From Flavobacterium sp. UBA7680 (GTDB taxonomy: Bacteria; Bacteroidota; Bacteroidia; Flavobacteriales; Flavobacteriaceae), in assembly GCF_002482975.1 (NCBI RefSeq), contig NZ_DLHA01000050.1, forward strand, positions 255,842 to 319,841: a stretch of DNA of 64,000 bases, read 5' to 3'. The notes under the pieces are model-generated. The model was not told the DNA's origin. It saw only the letters and a list, made by a program, of their open reading frames with translations, and made no database searches. How positions within the stretch are numbered: the stretch's first letter is position 1; each line of letters starts with the position of its first letter. Position numbers and translations under genes: made by a program. This document shows, one piece after another, positions 1-8,520 of this stretch.

Positions 1-1020
1 GCTGCATTAGGTTCGCTATTATTCGGGTTGTTTCCGTACTATTCGATGGCGCTTGTTTCTTTGTTTTTAATTGGGATTGGAATGGCGGCTTTGCAAGTTG
101 CAATTAATCCATTATTGAGAGTTTCGGGCGGAGAAGAGCATTTTGCTTTCAATTCTGTAATGGCACAATTATTCTTTGGATTAGCTTCTTTTTTAAGTCC
201 GCTTGTTTATAGTTATTTGGTTACCAACATCAAACATGACCAAACAAATTCAAATGAGTTTCTGGAAATCTTATCAAAGCTGGTTCCCGCAAATCTGAAT
301 TGGGTTTCCTTATATTGGATTTTTGCCATAACAGCACTTGCAATGGTTCTGATTATTTTGCTTTTTAAGTTTCCAAAATTTGAATTAGAAGAAACCGAAA
401 AAGCCGGAACATGGAGCGTTTACAAAGATTTACTTCGAAACAAAACCGTGCTTTTATTCTTCTTCGGAACTTTTGCATATGTAGGCACAGAACAAGGAAT
501 TGCCAATTGGATGTCAAAATTTCTAAGTGATTATCATGGTTATTCGCCCCAAACAGTTGGTGCCGAAGCTGTCGCTTATTTCTGGGGACTTTTGACTGCT
601 GGATGTCTTCTGGGTTTGGTTTTGTTGAAATTTCTGGACAGCCGTAAAGTGCTTATTTTATTTGCAGCCGGAGCAATTATATGTCTTACGCTTGCATTAT
701 TTGGCTCAGCCAAAATTTCACTTTATGCATTTCCACTTTCCGGTTTTGCACTTTCGGTAATGTGGTCCGTCGTTTTTTCATTGGCTTTAAATTCTCTTAA
801 AAACAATCATGGCGCTTTCTCAGGGATTTTATGTACTGGCATTGTTGGCGGAGCAGTTATGTCATTAATCATTGGAAAACTGGGAGATATAATTGGACTG
901 AAATACGCAATGACGACTTTGTATGTCACACTTGGATACATCTTAAGCATTGGTTTTTGGGCTAAACCATTAGTAAATAATGCCACAATAAATTTAAAGA
1001 AAACAAAAGAAAATCAATAA
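1..1020 (+). CDS. Sugar MFS permease, FHS (FucP/GluP) family, 5' partial
   Basis: The reading frame is open from base 1, so the gene starts upstream of the window; the first in-frame start-like codon (TTG at 28) is internal. About 339 C-terminal residues are visible. They form repeated hydrophobic helices typical of a 12-helix major facilitator. The stretch IGIGMAALQVAINPLLRV followed by an acidic, Asn-containing loop (FAFNSVMAQLFFG) resembles the FHS family of proton-coupled fucose/glucose/galactose importers. It would sit in the inner membrane and bring a monosaccharide into the cytoplasm. A ROK sugar kinase follows 18 bp downstream and a SusC/SusD pair after that, so it probably imports the sugar released by that locus. 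The substrate cannot be fixed from sequence. Confidence 0.85.
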   Translation, partial: AALGSLLFGLFPYYSMALVSLFLIGIGMAALQVAINPLLRVSGGEEHFAFNSVMAQLFFGLASFLSPLVYSYLVTNIKHDQTNSNEFLEILSKLVPANLNWVSLYWIFAITALAMVLIILLFKFPKFELEETEKAGTWSVYKDLLRNKTVLLFFFGTFAYVGTEQGIANWMSKFLSDYHGYSPQTVGAEAVAYFWGLLTAGCLLGLVLLKFLDSRKVLILFAAGAIICLTLALFGSAKISLYAFPLSGFALSVMWSVVFSLALNSLKNNHGAFSGILCTGIVGGAVMSLIIGKLGDIIGLKYAMTTLYVTLGYILSIGFWAKPLVNNATINLKKTKENQ

Positions 1021-1038
1021 TTATATAAAGTAGTAAAG

Positions 1039-1896
1039 ATGTCGGAAAGAAAGATTATAGGCGTTGACATGGGAGGGACAAAAATCCACTCTAGCCTAAT
1101 TTTAGGAAAAGAAATAATTTCCGAATGCATATTAGATACACCCGCCAAAGAATCTGAAAAAGTAGTTTTGGACAGATTAATAAAAGCCATAGAACAAGTT
1201 TATCAACCCGGTTGCGAAGGTATTGGTATTGGAGTGCCAAGCGTTGTAGACTGGAAAGAAGGAATTGTATATGATGTTGTTGCAATACCGTCGTGGAAAG
1301 AAGTTCATGTAAAAAAAATACTCGAGGATCATTTTAAAATTCCTGTATATGTCAATAATGATTCGAATTGTTTTGCGCTTGGCGAAAATTTCTTCGGAAA
1401 AGGAATTGACTCTGCAAATTTTGTTGGAGTAACTATAGGAACCGGTCTTGGCAGCGGAATCATTATCGAAAATAAATTATATCAAGGCGTAAATACAGGT
1501 GCCGGAGAAATAGGAAGCATCTCGTATAAAGATGGAATTATAGAACAATATTGTGCGAGTGAATTTTTTATTTCCCGCGGATTAGATGGAGAAGAACTGT
1601 ATTTGAAAGCCAAAAAAGGAGATCCCGAAGCTTTAGAAATTTTTAAAGATTATGGAAAAAATCTCTCTGAGGTTGTAAAAATAGTTTTATACGCTTACGA
1701 TCCTGAAACCATAATTCTGGGAGGATCTATTAGTAACGCTTATGAGTTTTTTATAGATGCCGTTTGGCAGGGACTTCAGGATTTTATGTTTCCTGTTGAA
1801 CTCAAAAAACTTAAAATCGAAAAATCAGAACTTAAAAATAGTGCTGTATTAGGTGCCGCAGCATTAGTTTACAATTTTAACCTCGAAACAGCTTAG
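1039..1896 (+). CDS. ROK-family sugar kinase (glucokinase/fructokinase-like)
   Basis: A 285-residue cytoplasmic protein. The N-terminal phosphate-1 motif GVDMGGTKIHSSL (residues 8-20) and the phosphate-2 motif GVTIGTGLGSGIII (about 130-143) mark the ASKHA/ROK fold. NNDSNCFALGE (about 107-117) carries the catalytic aspartate expected of ROK hexokinases. The gene lies 18 bp after a sugar permease, so it most likely phosphorylates the imported hexose. One oddity is that the usual ROK zinc motif (His, then CxCGxxGC) is not recognisable: after GAGEIGS the chain reads ISYKDGIIEQYCASEFF. Either this subgroup lacks zinc or it is a divergent kinase. Hexose specificity is unknown. Confidence 0.85.
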   Translation: MSERKIIGVDMGGTKIHSSLILGKEIISECILDTPAKESEKVVLDRLIKAIEQVYQPGCEGIGIGVPSVVDWKEGIVYDVVAIPSWKEVHVKKILEDHFKIPVYVNNDSNCFALGENFFGKGIDSANFVGVTIGTGLGSGIIIENKLYQGVNTGAGEIGSISYKDGIIEQYCASEFFISRGLDGEELYLKAKKGDPEALEIFKDYGKNLSEVVKIVLYAYDPETIILGGSISNAYEFFIDAVWQGLQDFMFPVELKKLKIEKSELKNSAVLGAAALVYNFNLETA

Positions 1897-1921
1897 TGCC
1901 TGCCAAAAACTATTTAATGCG

Positions 1922-2115
1922 AATCAAGAGTTGTGATGTGCCTTTAGGCACTAAATATTGGTAGAAAACAGGGACAGGAATAAATTTAGCGTGCCGTAGG
2001 TACGCAATAGTTATCGTTTTGTTGCGTACCTACGGCACGCCAACACATTACGAACTTAATTGCTACCAATATTTAGTGCCTAACAGCACAAATTGCAGGC
2101 TCTCAACTCTTGATT
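1922..2115. repeat. Long nested inverted repeat (MITE/REP-like), family C
   Basis: Three pairs of arms are nested around one centre. The outer arms are an 11-bp perfect match (AATCAAGAGTT at 1922-1932 with 2105-2115). The middle arms are a 19-bp perfect match (1946-1964, AGGCACTAAATATTGGTAG, with 2063-2081). The inner arms are a 19-bp perfect match (1989-2007, GCGTGCCGTAGGTACGCAA, with 2022-2040) around a 14-nt loop. The element fills most of the gap between the ROK kinase and SusC, so no promoter is obvious there apart from the last ~85 bp. It may terminate the permease-kinase transcript or be a non-autonomous mobile element. Confidence 0.85.
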
Positions 2116-2202
2116 AGCATATTTAATAAACATTTTAAAAATTAAATCTATTAAAAAAATAACTAAACAAAAACCAAAATTATTAACCAAAAAGATATTA
2201 CG

Positions 2203-5200
2203 ATGAAAAATAGTCTACAAAAAGGCTTAATGGTTATCATAACCATGCTATGTACCAGTTTGATGTATTCGCAAGATGTGTCAGGGCTGGTTTCAGATTC
2301 TAACGGCCCGCTTCCCGGCGTTTCGATTATAGTAAAAGGAAGTAAAAATGAGGCTCAAACTGATTTTGACGGAAGATTTACGATTAAAAATGTTGGCAAA
2401 GGAGCCGTTTTAGTTTTTAGCTATATAGGTCTTAAAAATCAAGAAGTAAACGTTGACGGTAAAACCAAGCTAAATGTAACAATGGCTGAAGACCGAAGCG
2501 AACTAAACGAAGTTGTAGTCGTGGGTTACGGAACCTCAAAAAAGAAAGATTTAACGGGAGCCGTAGATGTAATTTCTTCCAAAGATTTTGACGGAGTTTC
2601 TAATACTTCGCCAGCTTTATTGTTAAGAGGAAAAGTAGCCGGAGTTCAAATTACACAAAGCAGCGGAGAACCAGGTTCGGCAGTTACAATTCGTGTTCGT
2701 GGATCTTCTTCCGTTCGTTCTGGAAACGGACCTTTGATTGTGGTAGATGGCGTTCCGTTAAGCGGAGGCGATGTTTCTGCAGAAGGAGCTGATTTATTGG
2801 GAACGTCTTCGGCAAAAAATCCTTTGAATTTTATAAACGAAGCCGATATCGAATCTATTTCTGTTCTTAAAGATGCTTCGTCAACAGCAATTTATGGTGC
2901 GCGTGGAGCAAATGGTGTAATCGTTATTACGACTAAAAAAGGAAAATCAAATGTTCCGGAATTCAACTTTAGCACCTCAACACAATTTAGCAGAAAAGCA
3001 GGAAATTTTAATGTAATGAATGCGGATCAGTTTGTTGCGGCAAGCAAAGCTGCTGGCGTACCTTCTATACCTGCAGATCCTGTTGCAGGAACTCCGGCAA
3101 TTAATAATCAGGATTATGGAGGAAGAAATTACAATTGGGAAGATGCCGTTTTACAAAATGGATTAGCAGTAAACAATAGTTTGTCTTTTAATTCGTCAAG
3201 CGAAAATTCGAGCACCAGAGTTTCTTTTTCTACCAGTAATAACAAAGGAATTGTAAAAAATACAGGATTAGACAAATACACAATTTCGTTTTTTAACTCC
3301 AATAATTTCTTTGATAAAGTATTAAAAGTAGATACAAAATTGCTTTACGCAGGTATAAATGATGAAACTACTTTGATAACAAATAATGCCAGTTATATTG
3401 GAAACGTTATTGGATCTGCATTATACTGGAATCCAACACGACCAATTTACAACGCTGACGGACATTATAATGTAGTAAGCGAAACGTATTTAAATCCGGT
3501 ACAATTGCTGAATTCTTATAAAGATTATACGAATACAAGTAAATTATTAGGAAGCATAAATGCTGTTCTTAATTTAGGAAGTCATTTTAAATATAATTTC
3601 TTATTTGGAATAGAAACTTCGGCATCTACGAGAAAAAGCCAGATTTTGCCAACAATGCAAATACAGGGCGAGGCATTTTTTGGAACAGTTCCGGGATCAG
3701 ATCCTGCAGTTACAAAATACGGAACAGCATCTATTCAGGGACTTAATAACTTCAATAAAACATTCGAAAATAATATAAACTATACCAATAAATTCAGCGA
3801 TAATTTTAACCTGAATGCCTTAGTTGGATATTCTTATTACTATTATCTGGCAAGTGGTTTTGTAACTTCGGGGAAAGGATATGATTTAGCACAAACTAAT
3901 TTAATTGATAATATCGAAGGCGGACTTCAAAATGAATTTAGAAGCAGTTCTTTTAAAAATGCTTCAGAATTGCAATCTTTTTATGCCAGAGCCGATGCTA
4001 CTTTTTTCAAACAATATGTAATTACTGCAACAGTTCGTACAGACGGATCTACAAAATTAGGTGCGAATAACAAATACGGAACATTTCCGTCTATAGGTTT
4101 TGCTGATAACTTGTTTCAGGATAAAGACGGATTACTTAATAATTTAAAAATCAGAGCAAACTGGGGAATTACAGGAAATCAGGAATTTGCTCCAAACTCA
4201 GCCATAGGAAGAGCGAGCTACGGTAATAACGGAAACTTAAATATTGATACTAATGCCAATGATAATCTAAAATGGGAAACGACAGAATCATGGGGAATTG
4301 GAACTGATTTTACTTTGCTTAAATACAGATTAACAGGAACAGTAGATTATTTCTACAGAGATACAAAAGATTTAATTTTTCCGGTTCCACAAGCTTCAAC
4401 GCAACCGGGACCAAATACGCCACGTAACAAAAACTTACCAGGAAACTTAATCAATCAGGGACTTGAAGTTAGTTTGGATTATAAAATAATTGAAACCGAA
4501 AATATCTCTTGGGAAATTGGCGCAAATGCTTCATTCCTTAAAAACGAAATGAAAAACTTTAGCGGAACTGTTGGAACCGGAGGTTTAAACGGACAAGGAT
4601 TAGACGGTGCTTATACGCAAGTAATCACGAATAATAAACCGCTTTATTCGTATTATTTATATGATTTTAAAGGATATGACGCCAGCGGAAATTCGATTTA
4701 TACCAATGCCGCAGGAGAGCCAGCAGGACTTGGAGATGCTTCTAAGCAATTATTGAACAAACAACCATTGCCAAAAATAAACTATGGTTTTTCATCAACA
4801 TTTAAATACAAAGGATTTGATGCAGTAGTTTCATTCTACGGAGTTGCAGGAAATTATATTTATGATAATACTCAAAATGCATACTTCTTTAAAGGAGCCT
4901 TTTTAGGAGGTCGAAATGTTACTGAAAAAGCAGCATATTCTGAACAAGCGCAAGGAGATCCAAACTCGCCTTCGACTAAATTTTTGCAAAAAGGAGATTT
5001 CTTAAGAATGGGAGAATTAACGTTTGGATATACGTTTACAGGACCTTTAGTTGAAAGAATAAAATGCAAAAATGTACGTGTTTATGCAAACGGTTCAAAC
5101 CTGTTATTGTTTACAAATTACACCGGATTTGATCCTGAAGTAGATATTAATAAACAAGTTAACGGAGTTCCTTCTGCAGGTATGGATTATCTGGCTTACC

Positions 5201-5244
5201 CAAGATCAAAAGGTATTGCTTTTGGACTTAACGTAACATTCTAA
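2203..5244 (+). CDS. SusC/RagA-family TonB-linked outer membrane transporter
   Basis: A 1013-residue protein. It has a signal peptide (about 1-24, ending MYSQ), a carboxypeptidase-regulatory-like domain (about 26-100), the SusC signature ELNEVVVVGYGTSKKKDLTG near 101-120, a TonB plug (to about 240), and a 22-strand-type beta-barrel to the C-terminal phenylalanine. Members pair with a SusD lipoprotein and use TonB/ExbBD energy to import oligosaccharides across the outer membrane. SusD follows 11 bp downstream. The neighbouring permease and kinase suggest a glycan substrate. The gene is a diverged paralog of the SusC at 22.7 kb, so this is probably a second locus with a different substrate. Confidence 0.93.
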   Translation: MKNSLQKGLMVIITMLCTSLMYSQDVSGLVSDSNGPLPGVSIIVKGSKNEAQTDFDGRFTIKNVGKGAVLVFSYIGLKNQEVNVDGKTKLNVTMAEDRSELNEVVVVGYGTSKKKDLTGAVDVISSKDFDGVSNTSPALLLRGKVAGVQITQSSGEPGSAVTIRVRGSSSVRSGNGPLIVVDGVPLSGGDVSAEGADLLGTSSAKNPLNFINEADIESISVLKDASSTAIYGARGANGVIVITTKKGKSNVPEFNFSTSTQFSRKAGNFNVMNADQFVAASKAAGVPSIPADPVAGTPAINNQDYGGRNYNWEDAVLQNGLAVNNSLSFNSSSENSSTRVSFSTSNNKGIVKNTGLDKYTISFFNSNNFFDKVLKVDTKLLYAGINDETTLITNNASYIGNVIGSALYWNPTRPIYNADGHYNVVSETYLNPVQLLNSYKDYTNTSKLLGSINAVLNLGSHFKYNFLFGIETSASTRKSQILPTMQIQGEAFFGTVPGSDPAVTKYGTASIQGLNNFNKTFENNINYTNKFSDNFNLNALVGYSYYYYLASGFVTSGKGYDLAQTNLIDNIEGGLQNEFRSSSFKNASELQSFYARADATFFKQYVITATVRTDGSTKLGANNKYGTFPSIGFADNLFQDKDGLLNNLKIRANWGITGNQEFAPNSAIGRASYGNNGNLNIDTNANDNLKWETTESWGIGTDFTLLKYRLTGTVDYFYRDTKDLIFPVPQASTQPGPNTPRNKNLPGNLINQGLEVSLDYKIIETENISWEIGANASFLKNEMKNFSGTVGTGGLNGQGLDGAYTQVITNNKPLYSYYLYDFKGYDASGNSIYTNAAGEPAGLGDASKQLLNKQPLPKINYGFSSTFKYKGFDAVVSFYGVAGNYIYDNTQNAYFFKGAFLGGRNVTEKAAYSEQAQGDPNSPSTKFLQKGDFLRMGELTFGYTFTGPLVERIKCKNVRVYANGSNLLLFTNYTGFDPEVDINKQVNGVPSAGMDYLAYPRSKGIAFGLNVTF

Positions 5245-5255
5245 TTTTAAAAACT

Positions 5256-6815
5256 ATGAAAACTATCAATATTATAAAAAGTATTTTTTTCGTAAGTACA
5301 CTGGTTTTAAGTGTTAGCTGTACGAATTTGAATGAAGAAATTTTAGACGGAATTCCTACCGGAGGAGAAAATGAACCTGTAAACACAGCAGCTTTATTGA
5401 GAACTGCTTATCAGGGTTTAAGAAATTTTCAGGTTCAGGAACAAATGCATACGTTAAACGAAATGTCTACAGATGCATTAGTGGGACCAACAAGAGGAGG
5501 AGACTGGGATGATAACGGTACGTGGAGACAATTTCATGCGCTAAGCTGGACGCCGGATAATGTCGAGATCAGAAATGCATGGAATAGTTTATTGGCAAGT
5601 GTGTACGATTGTAATACCATTATCGAAAATTCTAAAGATCCGTCAGAGATTGTTCAGGCACGTTTTTTAAGAGCATTCTATTATTATAATGTTTTGGATT
5701 TGTACGGACAAACACCATATAGAGAACCGCGAACTCCATTAACAAGTGATCCTAAAGTTTGGACAAGAGCTGAGGCTACAGATTTTGTACGTGCAGAATT
5801 AGAAGCTATTTTACCAAATTTACCCGCACGTGTTGCCGGAGATGCAAGTATTGTAAATGAAGATGCAGGACATTTTTTATTAGCTAAAATTTACTTGAAC
5901 CTTGCTGTTTTCAAAGCTGCAAATCCTGCCGGACCATATACTTTTGAAGCCGCAAATATGAATAAAGTTATTACGCATGTTGAAGCCATAAAAAGTAGTT
6001 TAGCCGATTCGTATTGGGATAATTTTGTGCCGGAGAATAACAATTCGCCAGAGATTTTATTCTCTTCAAAAAATGTTTTGGGAGATGGTGGTGCTCTTGG
6101 AGATTACTGGAGATACGGAATGCATTATAACCAAACACCAGATGGTTACAACGGTTTTTGTACTGTAGGCGAATATTATGACCGTTTTAATGCTGCCGAT
6201 GATCGTCGCCAACATTCAACTCCTGAAATTATTGCACATTTTGGAAACCCAATCGGATTTCAATACGGACAAATGTATGCACCCGAAACTACAGATGAGG
6301 TTACTGGTGAAGTTACGCCTGGAGGAACAATTCCGTTAAAAGATAGAAACGGGAATCCTTTATTCTTTACGAAAGAAGTAACGCTGATTCTTTCAGGACC
6401 AACGATTGAAACGGCCGGAATTAGAACTCAAAAATACCAACCGGATATTAATAATTTAGACAATCCTGAAAATGACTTTATTTTAATGCGTTATGCAGAT
6501 GCATTATTGATGGAAGCCGAAGCAATTCTTAGAGGTGGCGCAGCGTCAGGAAACGGTTCAGCTCAGGATATTATGGACAAAATTGCGGTTAGAACAGGAG
6601 TTCCTGCGCCAACTGCAACATTAGAAAACTTGTTAGCTGAAAGGGGCAGAGAATTATGGTGGGAAGGCTGGAGACGAAACGATTTGATTCGTTTTGGAAA
6701 ATTTCTTGGACCAAGAGAATTGAAAAAGAATACTTCTCAGGAGAAATATTTATTGTATTGTCTTCCTTCAGATGCTTTGTTTAATTTGAATTTAAAACAG
6801 AATCCGGGATATTAA
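5256..6815 (+). CDS. SusD/RagB-family outer membrane glycan-binding lipoprotein
   Basis: A 519-residue protein. A hydrophobic leader ends in the lipobox VSVSC (near residue 22), so it should be lipidated and surface-exposed. The helical SusD fold is indicated by RAFYYYNVLDLYGQTPY (about 149-165) and by the C-terminal RAGB/SusD signature, LLAERGRELWWEGWRRNDLI followed by RFGKF and the terminal KQNPGY. SusD proteins cap the SusC barrel and deliver glycan. The start lies 11 bp after the susC-like stop, so the two are co-transcribed. The ligand is unknown. No glycoside hydrolase lies next to this pair inside the window. Confidence 0.93.
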   Translation: MKTINIIKSIFFVSTLVLSVSCTNLNEEILDGIPTGGENEPVNTAALLRTAYQGLRNFQVQEQMHTLNEMSTDALVGPTRGGDWDDNGTWRQFHALSWTPDNVEIRNAWNSLLASVYDCNTIIENSKDPSEIVQARFLRAFYYYNVLDLYGQTPYREPRTPLTSDPKVWTRAEATDFVRAELEAILPNLPARVAGDASIVNEDAGHFLLAKIYLNLAVFKAANPAGPYTFEAANMNKVITHVEAIKSSLADSYWDNFVPENNNSPEILFSSKNVLGDGGALGDYWRYGMHYNQTPDGYNGFCTVGEYYDRFNAADDRRQHSTPEIIAHFGNPIGFQYGQMYAPETTDEVTGEVTPGGTIPLKDRNGNPLFFTKEVTLILSGPTIETAGIRTQKYQPDINNLDNPENDFILMRYADALLMEAEAILRGGAASGNGSAQDIMDKIAVRTGVPAPTATLENLLAERGRELWWEGWRRNDLIRFGKFLGPRELKKNTSQEKYLLYCLPSDALFNLNLKQNPGY

Positions 6816-6842
6816 ACGGATTTTAATACAAGCTATCATGTG

Positions 6843-6943
6843 AACACGAACTTCACGAATTTGCACAAATTTTAATTGGATAACATAGGTTTGTGAAATT
6901 AATTTCACAAACCTAATTCGTGGCAATTCGTGAAATTCGTGTT
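6843..6943. repeat. Inverted repeat, family A, with central 28-bp palindrome
   Basis: The outer arms 6843-6866 and 6920-6943 match in 21 of 24 positions and carry the family-A word CACGAANTTCACGAATT. The centre, 6887-6914, is a perfect palindrome (AGGTTTGTGAAATT and its complement). It lies just after the susD-like stop and before a convergent gene, so its RNA could end transcription from the SusCD operon. Confidence 0.8.
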
Positions 6944-7002
6944 GTACCTGAAAAGTACCATAATAAGAGTAGAGTAATTTGTTAGTTAGTAGTTCTCAGT
7001 AT

Positions 7003-7027
7003 CAGTCGCAGTTTTATACTGCGACTG
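7003..7027. terminator. Hairpin between convergent genes
   Basis: Perfect 10-bp arms CAGTCGCAGT (7003-7012) and ACTGCGACTG (7018-7027) enclose a 5-nt loop. A partial third copy (CTGTGACTGA) follows. It lies just past the stop of the minus-strand gene at 7054-7773 and could terminate that gene, although no long T-run follows on either strand. Confidence 0.45.
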
Positions 7028-7053
7028 AAAACTGTGACTGAAAACGCTATACT

Positions 7054-7773
7054 TTATTTTTCATCAGTTTTCAATTTCTTAAATTCTTCATTTTTGGTAT
7101 ACAAAAAATCCATTGTAGCCAAAACATTCGGATGCTCTAAAAGGGTTTTCGATTTTGGATCTGCATCGCAAAACTCAAGGAAAAGTTCTTTTTGATCAGC
7201 ACTAATGTTTAAATTTTTAGTGAAGAAATCTGGAGGACAATATGCAGTGGCATGTTTTTTAAAACGATCGTCTACTTCATGTTTTTCTTTTGAATATGAG
7301 CCTCTTAAAGGTATATTCATTTTTGCTGCATATCTTATTCTGCCATCATTTACGCCAGTGTAACGACTAAGATCGTTTGCCGTTTTGCGATTGTTTATAT
7401 CATTTACTTTTTCAGCATCGAACTCTACTTTTTGGAATTTTATTGCTGTAACTACAACTTCATTTAGCTCTTCGGCTTTAATAATCATATTAACCACAAG
7501 ATTATTATTCTTTAAATTTTCAGATGTAAGTTTCAACCGTGTAAAGAAATAATCTTTAGAGAAAAAAAGTAAACTGTCTTGTTCTTTTGCCAGAATAGAG
7601 AATTCTCCCAGCTCATTTGTTCGTGTACTGGTTTTAGCTGTTTTATTTATAACTTCAACTTTATTAAGAGGAGTTTTATTAGCGAGAACTTTTCCGTGAA
7701 GTAATTTTTCTGTTTGAGAAATAGAGAGCTGGTAAGTGAAAAAAGAAATCGTGGTAAGTAATTTTACTTTCAT
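7054..7773 (-). CDS. Secreted protein with carboxypeptidase-regulatory-like domain, unknown function
   Basis: A 239-residue protein. A signal peptide is likely (about 1-19, ending SISQ). Residues about 25-105 look like the CarboxypepD_reg-like module found at the front of SusC-type receptors: HGKVLANKTPLNKVEVINK, then TSTRTNELGEFSILAKEQD. It ends in the receptor-like sequence EELNEVVVTA. Instead of a plug and barrel, a 130-residue charged, largely helical tail follows, with the conserved-looking pieces RYAAKMNIPLRGSY and AYCPPDFF. It is probably periplasmic or outer-membrane associated. It is convergent with the SusCD pair and not part of it. I recognise no enzymatic function. Confidence 0.7.
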   Translation of the reverse strand: MKVKLLTTISFFTYQLSISQTEKLLHGKVLANKTPLNKVEVINKTAKTSTRTNELGEFSILAKEQDSLLFFSKDYFFTRLKLTSENLKNNNLVVNMIIKAEELNEVVVTAIKFQKVEFDAEKVNDINNRKTANDLSRYTGVNDGRIRYAAKMNIPLRGSYSKEKHEVDDRFKKHATAYCPPDFFTKNLNISADQKELFLEFCDADPKSKTLLEHPNVLATMDFLYTKNEEFKKLKTDEK

Positions 7774-7867
7774 CTAATGGTATTTAGTTGAAAGTAAAAT
7801 TATTAGAATTGTCTTAATGAAAACTTGTGAAATCTGTAAATTCTTGTTAATAAACAGAATTCATTTC

Positions 7868-8515
7868 TTATAATATTTCAATTAATTCTGAAGCATTGTT
7901 GATAACCAATTTTGCGCCACTTGTTTTCAATTCTTCTTCAGTTCTGTAGCCCCAAGAAACACCAACCGGAAACATATTAGCGTTTACTGCCGTCTGCATA
8001 TCGATATCAGAATCGCCTACAAAAAGAATTTCTTCTGGTTTCAAATTCCAGCTTTTGCTTATTTCAACAGCTTCAAACGGATTTGGTTTTTTCAATGCTT
8101 CGGTGCTTAAACCAACAGCAGTATCAAAATAATCAGGAAATATTTCTGATGCTATTTTTTTAGTCAGCTCATCGGCTTTGTTCGAGAAAACAGCCAGTTT
8201 GATATTTTGTGAAGTCAAATTATCTAATAATTCTAAAATCCCCTCATACGGTTTTGTTTTTAACGTGCAGATTTTTCGGTATTCATTTACCATACAATCA
8301 AAACAAATTTCAATTTGATCGTCTGAATTATTAGCTGCAGGAAGTGCTTTACTAACTAAATTTCGCAAACCGCTCCCGATAAAATATTGATAGGTATCGT
8401 AAGTATGAGTTGGATAATTTAGACCTTTAAGAACGATATTCATCGCATCTGAAATATCGTGCAATGAATCAACTAACGTTCCGTCTAAATCAAAAATAAT
8501 TCCTTTAAATTTCAT
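7868..8515 (-). CDS. HAD-superfamily phosphatase, phosphoglycolate phosphatase-like
   Basis: A 215-residue cytoplasmic hydrolase. HAD motif I is FDLDGTLVDS (about 8-17, with both catalytic aspartates), motif II is the Ser in LAVFSNKADE (about 112-121), motif III is the Lys near LKKPNPF, and motif IV is ILFVGDSDIDMQTA (about 163-176). The helical cap between motifs I and II places it in the Gph/YjjG-like subfamily I. The likely reaction is dephosphorylation of a small phospho-acid or sugar phosphate such as 2-phosphoglycolate; actual specificity cannot be read. It starts 5 bp past the stop of the flavoprotein gene upstream on the same strand, so the two are probably co-transcribed. Confidence 0.85.
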   Translation of the reverse strand: MKFKGIIFDLDGTLVDSLHDISDAMNIVLKGLNYPTHTYDTYQYFIGSGLRNLVSKALPAANNSDDQIEICFDCMVNEYRKICTLKTKPYEGILELLDNLTSQNIKLAVFSNKADELTKKIASEIFPDYFDTAVGLSTEALKKPNPFEAVEISKSWNLKPEEILFVGDSDIDMQTAVNANMFPVGVSWGYRTEEELKTSGAKLVINNASELIEIL

Positions 8516-8520
8516 TCTAT

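Noticed and set aside
28..1020. Start of the permease at TTG 28
   Set aside because: The frame is open and hydrophobic from base 1, so the start is outside the window.
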